In this document: positions 35,984 to 41,019 of the stretch, piece by piece
How positions within the stretch are numbered: position 1 is the stretch's first letter
Layout of the letters: every line of letters starts with the position of its first letter
NCBI GenBank assembly: GCA_036376135.1
Contig: DASVAW010000170.1
Coordinates: 1-41,019, forward strand
DNA from: Candidatus Polarisedimenticolaceae bacterium
GTDB taxonomy: Bacteria; Acidobacteriota; Polarisedimenticolia; Polarisedimenticolales; DASRJG01
Reading direction: 5' to 3'
Length of the DNA: 41,019 nt
Program-made: the position numbers and the translations under genes
Notes under the pieces: model-generated
What the model saw: only the letters and a program-made list of their open reading frames with translations
The model's database searches: none
Told to the model about the DNA's origin: nothing

Positions 35984-36267
35984 AGGTTCGATTCACCGGA
36001 ATCGCCCTATCCCAGTTCGTACAGATTCTCGAGTTCATAGCCCAGGACGATCCACTCGCGGCACGCCGGTTCGAACGTCGTGCCCGGACGCGACTGCGGC
36101 GACTCGAGCGGTTCCCTTCATCCGGGAGAAGGATCCCAGAGTCCCCCGAATCGTCGACGCGAGAGATCTTGGTCGGAGAGTACCGCTTCTTTTACGAGGT
36201 TGGGACGAGTACCGTACGGATCGTAGCCGTCTGGCACGGCGCGCGACGCGTTCGAGGTCCGTCATGA
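35980..36267 (+). CDS. ParE/RelE-superfamily toxin
   Basis: 95 residues from a TTG start overlapping the antitoxin stop. ParE-like outline: LKVRFTGIALSQFVQILEFIAQDDPLAARRFERRARTRLRRLERFPSSGRRIPE, then EILVGEYRFFYEVGTSTVRIVAVWHGAR. The REILV-x-Y-RxxY core and hydrophobic VRIVAVWHGARR end are typical. ParE members poison gyrase, RelE members cut mRNA; which applies cannot be told. Its stop overlaps the ATG of the GNAT gene (ATGA), so the toxin and acetyltransferase are translationally coupled. Confidence 0.85.
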   Translation: MKVRFTGIALSQFVQILEFIAQDDPLAARRFERRARTRLRRLERFPSSGRRIPESPESSTREILVGEYRFFYEVGTSTVRIVAVWHGARRVRGPS

Positions 36268-36791
36268 ACCCGATCCTCGAAACACCCAGACTCGGTCTCC
36301 GAGAACTCGAACCTGCCGACCTCGACTTCGTCGCCCGGATGATGGGCGACGCCGAGGTCATGCGGCACTACCCGAAGGTGCTCGACCGCGACGAGTCCAG
36401 GAATTGGCTCGACCGGCAGCTCGCGCGGTACGCCGACGACGGCCACGGACTCTGGCTCGTCGAGCTTCGCGACACCGGCGAGCCGGTCGGCCAGGTCGGG
36501 CTGATTCGACAGACCGTCGAAGGTGTCTCCGAACGCGAGATCGGCTGGTTGCTCCACCGTCCGTTCTGGGGACACGGTTACGCGACCGAAGCGGCGTCCG
36601 CGGTGCGGGACCACGCGTTCACGACGTGGGAGCTCCCGTACGTCGTCTCGTTGATCCGCCCGGTCAACGTCCCGTCTCAGGCGGTCGCGCGGCGGATCGG
36701 GATGGCGCCGACGCGGCAGGTGGAGTTCCACGGGTTCGAGCACGTGGTGTGGAGGGTGGAGCGGACGTCGGCGATGCCCTCTTTGCGCTGA
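36264..36791 (+). CDS. GNAT N-acetyltransferase (RimJ/RimL-type)
   Basis: 175 residues of the RimJ/RimL branch: LETPRLGLRELEPADLDFVARMMGDAEVMRHYP, WLVELRDTGEPVGQVGLIRQ, EIGWLLHRPFWGHGYATEAASAVRDHAF (the acetyl-CoA-binding motif with GxGxATEA) and VVSLIRPVNVPSQAVARRIGM. These enzymes acetylate N-termini or small molecules with acetyl-CoA; the substrate is unknown. ATG 36264 overlaps the toxin stop by four bases. Its GC is higher than that of the TA pair, closer to the chromosome. Confidence 0.87.
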   Translation: MNPILETPRLGLRELEPADLDFVARMMGDAEVMRHYPKVLDRDESRNWLDRQLARYADDGHGLWLVELRDTGEPVGQVGLIRQTVEGVSEREIGWLLHRPFWGHGYATEAASAVRDHAFTTWELPYVVSLIRPVNVPSQAVARRIGMAPTRQVEFHGFEHVVWRVERTSAMPSLR

Positions 36792-36840
36792 CCGCCCTCG
36801 CGCCCCATGTTCCCTCCGTCCTTTCCGGAGGGTCCCCATC

Positions 36841-37953
36841 ATGCGTTACGGAATCGTGATCGCGCTCGGGCTGGCGACGCTCCCCGCGCTCGCGGACGAG
36901 AAGGTCGAAGTCGTTCGCCGCGCCGAGCAGCCGCTTGCCGCGAAGGGGACGGTCCGCGTCGAGAACCTGCTCGGATCGATCGAGATCCGCGGCGGCGGCA
37001 CGGCCGGCAAGGCCTCCGTCGAGGCGCGCGTCGTTGCCGAAGGGGAGACGTACGAAGCGGCCAAGGCCATCGCCGACGCGGTCGAGATGAAGGTCGTCAC
37101 CGAGTCCGGCGTCGTCGTCGTGCGGCCCGTGCTCCCGGTCGACCGCTACCCCGCCCTCAGGATGCCGCGCGCCGATGCGGAGGGGCAATACGCGAAGTGG
37201 ATCGCCCCGCTCCTCAAGCGCGACAAGGTCGCCTACCCGTGGGACGGGCGGACCGTGAGCCTCGGGAACCAGCGCGACGCGACGCCGCTCGCCGTCCACG
37301 TGGTCGTCACCGTCCCGCACGAATCGAAGGTCGACGCCAAGCAGATCGTCGGCCCCGTGAGCGTGAACCACGCGCGCGGCAACTTCGTCACCGAAAGCGT
37401 GGACGGCGGGATCACGATCGAGCAGGTCTACGGCGCGCTCGCGGCGCGCACGAGCGCCTCGCCGATCGAGGTCCGCACCTTCAAGGGCGCCACGCTCTCG
37501 ATCGAGACCCTCTCCGGACCGATCGAGCTCATCGACGTCCGCGCGGCGGACGCCTCGGTCCGCACGACGAGCGGCAAGGTCTCCGCCGACCGTGTCGAGG
37601 GGCTCGCCTGGAAGGTGGAGGCCAAGCTCGGCGACGTGCGTTTCGAGCACACCGAGGCGGTATCGCTCGAGGTCGCCACGACCGAAGGGGGGATCGACGT
37701 CACCTCCGGGCTCACCGGCACGAAGAACGCCGTCCTGAGGTCCGAGACCGCCGACATCGCCCTGCGCGTCGGGCCGGGGTCGCACTTCGACGCCGAGCTG
37801 CACAGCGGTTCGGGGGATTTCGCGGTGAAGGGGCTCGAGCTGAAGGAGATCGCCCGCGAGCCCAACGTGATGCGGTACCGGCAGGGAAGCGGCGGCGCGA
37901 AGCTGGTCCTCTCGACCGGCGACGGCACGGCGCTGCTCGCCCGGTCGAAGTAG
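36841..37953 (+). CDS. Exported beta-helix-like protein (DUF4097-like)
   Basis: 370 residues with a signal peptide (MRYGIVIALGLATLPALA). The rest is beta-rich, with short repeated strands such as GTVRVENLLGSIEIRGGG, SVDGGITIEQVYGALAARTSASPIEV, SGPIELIDVRAADASVRTTSGKVSADRVEG, TTEGGIDVTS and SGSGDFAVKG. This is the pattern of DUF4097 'putative adhesin' proteins. Residues 80-165 are an insert (VDRYPALRMPRADAEGQYAKWIAPLLKRDKVAYPWDG). A surface or periplasmic place is likely; adhesion is only the family label. It converges on a TPR lipoprotein. Confidence 0.75.
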   Translation: MRYGIVIALGLATLPALADEKVEVVRRAEQPLAAKGTVRVENLLGSIEIRGGGTAGKASVEARVVAEGETYEAAKAIADAVEMKVVTESGVVVVRPVLPVDRYPALRMPRADAEGQYAKWIAPLLKRDKVAYPWDGRTVSLGNQRDATPLAVHVVVTVPHESKVDAKQIVGPVSVNHARGNFVTESVDGGITIEQVYGALAARTSASPIEVRTFKGATLSIETLSGPIELIDVRAADASVRTTSGKVSADRVEGLAWKVEAKLGDVRFEHTEAVSLEVATTEGGIDVTSGLTGTKNAVLRSETADIALRVGPGSHFDAELHSGSGDFAVKGLELKEIAREPNVMRYRQGSGGAKLVLSTGDGTALLARSK

Positions 37954-37965
37954 CGAGAACGCGAA

Positions 37966-38006
37966 CGGCGGCCGCGCGGGACACACCCGGATCCGCGCGA
38001 CCGCCG
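37966..38006. terminator. GC-rich hairpin between convergent genes
   Basis: CGGCGGCCGCGCGG and CCGCGCGACCGCCG form a 14-base stem with one mismatch and a 13-base loop, between the stops of the DUF4097-like gene and the TPR lipoprotein. No T tract; bidirectional. Confidence 0.5.
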
Positions 38007-38023
38007 CCGCGAGCGAGGCCGAC

Positions 38024-38932
38024 CTACTTGACGTCGGTCCCCGAAGCGATCACGACCCGCTCCACCACCGGCTCGAGGCGCGTCACGCTCGCCCGGGCCT
38101 TCCCGTCCGGATCCCCCGCCTCGACGGCGGCGCGGTACTCCGCGAGCGCCTCACCCAGCCGCGACGTCCGCTCGTAGGCGACGCCGAGGTTGTTGCGGAC
38201 GTACGCGACCGACGGGAGCTGCTCTCTCGCCTTCTCGAGCGGCGCCACGGATTCCCCCGGGCGCCCGGACTGCAGCAGCATCCAGCCGTAGGTGTTCGCG
38301 ACCTGGCCGTCCGAAGGCGCGAGCTCGTGCGCGGCGCGCAGCGACTCGATCCCCTCGTCGTGTTTCCCGAGCGCGAACAGCGCGCGTCCCTTCTGATGGA
38401 GCGCCGGAACGAAGCCGGTTTCGATCGCGAGGGCGGATTCCGCCGCCTCGAGCGCATCCGCGTGCCTGCCGAGGTCCATGCGCACGCGGGCGAGGTTCAC
38501 ATGGGTCTTCACGCGGGTCGCGTCGAGGCCGACGCTCGTCGCGAGCGCGCCCTCGGCGCCCTCGAGGTCCCCCGACTTCCAGCGTGCGAGACCGAGGAGA
38601 TAGTGCGCGTAGGGGTCCTGGCCGCGGCCGAGCGACGCGACCGACAACCGTTCGGCCGCCTCGGCGTAGTCCTTCGCCTCGAAGAGGGCGACGCCCTCGC
38701 GCCACGCCGACTTCATCTCGGCCTCGGTCGGCACGGGGTTCGACGCTTCGGCAACCGCGGTCGTCTCGGTGCTCGGCGTCGCGGGGGAAAGCGGCCCGTC
38801 GCTCAGCAGCGAGGCGGGCGGGGTGGAGGTGCGGGCGGTCTCGACGGGCTGCGAGGAATTGCAGCCTGCGAGGACGAGGGCGGCGGCGATCGCGCCGCCG
38901 CCGAGAACGTTGCGGGCGATCCGGCGGTTCAT
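38024..38932 (-). CDS. TPR-repeat lipoprotein
   Basis: 302 residues. Signal peptide with lipobox LVLAGC (Cys23). After a Ser/Thr/Pro-rich linker to about residue 68, at least five tetratricopeptide repeats follow: AWREGVALFEAKDYAEAAERLS, AHYLLGLARWKSGDLEGAEGAL, THVNLARVRMDLGRHADALEAAE, ALHQKGRALFALGKHDEGIESL, VANTYGWMLLQSGRPGESVAPL, and VRNNLGVAYERTSRLGEALAEY. TPRs form a protein-binding superhelix, so it may hold or count envelope partners, as PilF/PilW-type lipoproteins do. ATG 38932 follows GGAG by six bases, but that GGAG is part of a long hairpin. Partner unknown. Confidence 0.85.
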   Translation of the reverse strand: MNRRIARNVLGGGAIAAALVLAGCNSSQPVETARTSTPPASLLSDGPLSPATPSTETTAVAEASNPVPTEAEMKSAWREGVALFEAKDYAEAAERLSVASLGRGQDPYAHYLLGLARWKSGDLEGAEGALATSVGLDATRVKTHVNLARVRMDLGRHADALEAAESALAIETGFVPALHQKGRALFALGKHDEGIESLRAAHELAPSDGQVANTYGWMLLQSGRPGESVAPLEKAREQLPSVAYVRNNLGVAYERTSRLGEALAEYRAAVEAGDPDGKARASVTRLEPVVERVVIASGTDVK

Positions 38933-38938
38933 GGCGGG

Positions 38939-38993
38939 CTCCGTTCGGCCGGGCCGCGCTCCCCACCATGGGTTGCGGCCGGCTCGAACGGAG
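38939..38993 (-). promoter_or_regulatory. Long hairpin that encloses the TPR lipoprotein ribosome site
   Basis: The two arms CTCCGTTCG / CGAACGGAG plus an inner GCCGG and CCGC stem pair almost throughout (about 18 base pairs with two bulges) around a 17-base loop. On the minus strand the GGAG of the downstream arm is the ribosome site, six bases before ATG 38932. The structure could shut translation, or end upstream transcription. Confidence 0.5.
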
Positions 38994-39107
38994 GACATGG
39001 CGAGGGGCGTGCCACGGCTGCACCGTCGAATTGCCGAGGGATTTCGAGCCAACGCGTGGGAGGACGTGGGAGTCGGGAGACGTCGTGTGGGCCGCGGGAC
39101 ACGCCGG

Positions 39108-39539
39108 CTACGGCGCCAGGTCCTTCGTGAACCTCCGCGAGGTGTGCCGGTAGCCGATCGACGCGTAGAAGGCGTGGGCGTCGTGGCGGTGCTCCGCGGA
39201 CGCGACGAGGATCCGCGCGCAACCGCAGTCGCGCGCCCACCGCTCGGCCGCCTCGACGAGGAGCTTCCCGGCTCCGACTCTCCGATGGCTCGAGCCGACG
39301 ACGAGGGCGGTGATCTGCGCGACCCGCCCGGGTTGATGCAGCAGCGCCGTGAGCTCCGCGACGACCTCGACTCCGGCCAGAGCGTCCTCGACCTCGGCGA
39401 CGAAGACGGCGATCCCCGCGACGCCGAGCAGTTTCCCGAGCCGCTCCCTCGCCTCCTCCGTCGAGCACGGGTACCCGAGCTCGCCCAGGAGCGGCGCGAT
39501 CGCCTCCGCGTCGTCGAGGGCGGCGGGGCGGATCCTCAC
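39108..39539 (-). CDS. GNAT N-acetyltransferase
   Basis: 143 residues from GTG 39539. VRIRPAALDDAEAIAPLLGELGYPCSTEEARERLG, then AELTALLHQPGRVAQITALVVGSSHRRVGAGKLLVEAAERWARDCGCARILVASAEHRHDAHAFYASIGYRHTS is a classic GNAT core with the R/Q-xx-G-x-G/A acetyl-CoA loop (HRRVGAG). Substrate unknown. Its start shares GTGA with the stop of the SRPBCC gene, so it is the last gene of a four-gene minus-strand operon. Confidence 0.87.
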   Translation of the reverse strand: MRIRPAALDDAEAIAPLLGELGYPCSTEEARERLGKLLGVAGIAVFVAEVEDALAGVEVVAELTALLHQPGRVAQITALVVGSSHRRVGAGKLLVEAAERWARDCGCARILVASAEHRHDAHAFYASIGYRHTSRRFTKDLAP

Positions 39540-40048
39540 GCGAACAGCTCCGACTGGGATCGCGCGCGGCCTCGACCCACGATCCGGCGCAACGCGCGCA
39601 CGCGAACGCTCCAGGGGTGCCGCTCCGGCGCGAGGCGGAGCGATCGCTGCGCAACCGCCAGGCTGTCCTCGATCAGCGCGTCGTGCAGGGGGCGGTAGAA
39701 GATCGGCCACGTCACCGTCGCGAGGCCGCGGGTCTCCATCTCGAGGACGTGCGCGAGAACCACCGCCCCCTCGACCGCCTCCCATTCGTAGCGATGGGTC
39801 CCGTGGAACCCCCGCGGCGCGTCGAACCGGAATCGAACGCAGACGCCGGGAAGGTACTCGACGACGGTGTACCGGATCGGGCCGTGGCCGCCGACCGCCC
39901 CGACGCCGAGCGGCCGATCGAACCGCATCGACGGCCAGGCCTTGCGAGGCCAAAGGCGATCGTCGGACGACGCGAGGGAGTCGATCAACTCTCCGACGGC
40001 GTCCGGCGTTGCCGCGAGGCGCCGTTCGTGGACGTTGAGGACCTTCAT
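39536..40048 (-). CDS. SRPBCC-superfamily protein
   Basis: 170 residues. MKVLNVHERRLAATPDAVGELIDSLASSDDRLWPRKAWPSMRFDRPL starts a START/SRPBCC-type sheet, with the late helix around WPIFYRPLHDALIEDSLAVAQRSL. The family holds hydrophobic ligands in a pocket; polyketide cyclases, lipid carriers and Bet v1-like proteins belong to it. No specific residue tells the ligand. ATG 40048 overlaps the arylamine N-acetyltransferase stop (ATGA), and its own stop overlaps the GNAT start, so all three are translationally linked. Confidence 0.75.
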   Translation of the reverse strand: MKVLNVHERRLAATPDAVGELIDSLASSDDRLWPRKAWPSMRFDRPLGVGAVGGHGPIRYTVVEYLPGVCVRFRFDAPRGFHGTHRYEWEAVEGAVVLAHVLEMETRGLATVTWPIFYRPLHDALIEDSLAVAQRSLRLAPERHPWSVRVRALRRIVGRGRARSQSELFA

Positions 40049-40800
40049 CGATCCCTCGAGATTCCGAACCGCGTGCGCAGCAACGCGTCGTATTCCCGCT
40101 CATCCGCCAAAACCCGCTCCCGCCGCACTCCCTTCTCGGTCTCGATGAGCTTCATCCCGCTCAGCGTGATCCGCCCCGACGGGGTCGCGAGGGAGCAGAC
40201 GCGGTTCTGCGTGAAGTGCGAGTCGGGGGAAGTCTGGTGGTACCGGCACATCGGCTCGTACTCCGCGAGGTCGTGCGCCTCGAGGCCGAAGCGGTACTGA
40301 GGCGCCCACACGTCCCCCTCGCCCCGCCGGGACAACACGCGCCGGTCCCCGACGGCGTCGATCCGGAACGCGTCGGCCCCCTGAACCTGCTCCCCGACGG
40401 CGTCGAGGCGCAGCGGCTGCCGGAACGAATCCCCGAACCCGACGTCCACGAGCCACGGCCCCGCGAGCGCGACCCGCAGCGCCATGTGGTCGAACGGCGG
40501 GCCGTACCCTCCGTCGCGCGTCGCGACCTCGGCGGCGAGGAGGTCGACGTCGAATCCGAGCTCGCGCAGCAGCTCGGCGAAGAGGCCGTTGAGCTCGTAG
40601 CAGAACCCGCCGCGCCGCCGCACGACGATCTTGTCGAACAGCGCCTCCTCGTCGAGGACGATCGGCTCCCCCCAGTGGATGCTCAGGTTCTCGAAGGGGA
40701 CCGAGAGCAGGTGCGCGACGTGGAGATGGAGCAGGGACGCCGCGTCGCTCCCGACGGGGCGGCGGATGCCGATGCGGTCGAGGTAGGCGGCGACGTTCAC
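40045..40800 (-). CDS. nat: Arylamine N-acetyltransferase (NAT)
   Basis: 251 residues. The Cys-His-Asp triad is visible: Cys67 in RRRGGFCYELNG, His105 in FDHMAL, and Asp119 in LVDVGFGD. HLLSVPFENLSIHWGE and CYELNGLFAELLRELGF are family marks. NATs acetylate arylamines and hydrazines from acetyl-CoA; relatives cyclise polyketide chains (RifF), so a biosynthetic role is possible. GTG 40800 follows GGGGAGG by seven bases. It lies 27 bases after the SGNH hydrolase stop and overlaps the SRPBCC gene. Confidence 0.92.
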   Translation of the reverse strand: MNVAAYLDRIGIRRPVGSDAASLLHLHVAHLLSVPFENLSIHWGEPIVLDEEALFDKIVVRRRGGFCYELNGLFAELLRELGFDVDLLAAEVATRDGGYGPPFDHMALRVALAGPWLVDVGFGDSFRQPLRLDAVGEQVQGADAFRIDAVGDRRVLSRRGEGDVWAPQYRFGLEAHDLAEYEPMCRYHQTSPDSHFTQNRVCSLATPSGRITLSGMKLIETEKGVRRERVLADEREYDALLRTRFGISRDR

Positions 40801-40827
40801 GGACGAGCCTCCCCGGGGGGCGCGCGC

Positions 40828-41019
40828 TCAACGCTCTGCAGCACGCTCGACGGCGATCATCTTAGCGGCGCGGGCCCCCCAGTCCGCGTAGATCCCCGGT
40901 CCGGGGTGGAAACCGTCCGTCGCCATGTGCTCGACGGCGAGCAGGGGCGTCAGCTCGAGGTAGCGCGCGTCGGGCTCCAGGCGCAGCTCCCGCTCGAGGG
41001 ACGCGCTCCAGGATCTCGC
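40828..41019 (-). CDS. SGNH/GDSL hydrolase, C-terminal part
   Basis: The last 63 residues of a gene that runs off the right end of the window. LELTPLLAVEHMATDGFHPGPGIYADWGARAAKMIAVE carries the DxxH block of SGNH hydrolases (Asp35 and His38 of the visible part, in DGFHP), which with the missing GDS serine would form the catalytic triad. The family splits esters of lipids, sugars or small molecules. It is the upstream gene of the run to the NAT gene. The active-site serine and oxyanion residues lie outside the window, so the class is supported only by this block. Confidence 0.75.
   Translation of the reverse strand, partial: ARSWSASLERELRLEPDARYLELTPLLAVEHMATDGFHPGPGIYADWGARAAKMIAVERAAER

Noticed and set aside
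35721-36263. N-terminal extension of the GNAT at 36264
   Set aside because: The extension overlaps the toxin and antitoxin and is Arg/Ser-rich; the GNAT fold begins at 36264 with an ATGA overlap.

Overview
This is a very GC-rich, densely packed bacterial chromosome segment from a diderm (Gram-negative) organism. Outer-membrane phospholipase A, a patatin/beta-barrel protein, several lipoproteins and a periplasmic HtrA-like protease show the outer membrane. Gene content (X25-type pullulanase, MopE-like Asp/Cys-rich protein, DUF4397, multihaem cytochrome, Nudix-MBL fusion) fits a deep lineage such as Acidobacteriota (Thermoanaerobaculia/Holophagae-like) or a myxobacterial relative. That placement is inference; there is no rRNA or tRNA here to settle it. 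About 37 protein genes fill nearly all of the window and no gap exceeds 300 bases.

Layout. 1-5818: an overlapping histidine operon, hisG(partial)-hisC-hisB-hisH-hisF-hisA/I/E-hisD, with HisA, HisI and HisE fused in one polypeptide. 5828-6498: a shrunken HTH-like gene and rpiB. 6514-7919: a secreted MopE-like protein and a lone ORF6N-domain gene. 7921-10272: an exported pentahaem cytochrome-like protein. 10529-11926: a Nudix-MBL fusion, divergent from a STAS anti-sigma antagonist. 12302-14793: a HAMP/SpoIIE phosphatase translationally coupled to an HtrA-like protease. 14847-22002: OMPLA, glycogen phosphorylase, a patatin/beta-barrel (type Vd-like) protein and a membrane-anchored alpha/beta hydrolase. 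22084-27761: a lipoprotein, a 1355-residue pullulanase with four X25-like modules, and a divergent DUF4397 protein that shares a repeat-rich control region with it. 27832-31789: acyltransferase, phosphopantetheinyl transferase, FAD monooxygenase, lipoprotein MsrB. 31886-35698: pntA-pntB-nucleotidyltransferase. 35801-36791: toxin-antitoxin pair overlapping a GNAT gene. 36841-38932: DUF4097-like protein and a TPR lipoprotein. 39108-41019: a four-gene run reading SGNH hydrolase (partial), arylamine N-acetyltransferase, SRPBCC protein, GNAT.

How it works together. The histidine genes encode every step from the end of hisG to hisD. Pullulanase outside the cell and glycogen phosphorylase inside could both work on alpha-glucans. 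OMPLA, patatin, alpha/beta hydrolase and acyltransferase form a loose concentration of lipid-handling genes. STAS, SpoIIE phosphatase and HtrA look like parts of an envelope-stress partner-switching circuit whose kinase is not in the window.

The most unusual signals are mostly regulatory: helically phased GGACA repeats between pullulanase and DUF4397; a shared AT box that may be the -10 element for two divergent leaderless genes; -10 boxes built on the TAG stop codon of the preceding gene; and a long hairpin that encloses the ribosome binding site of the TPR lipoprotein.
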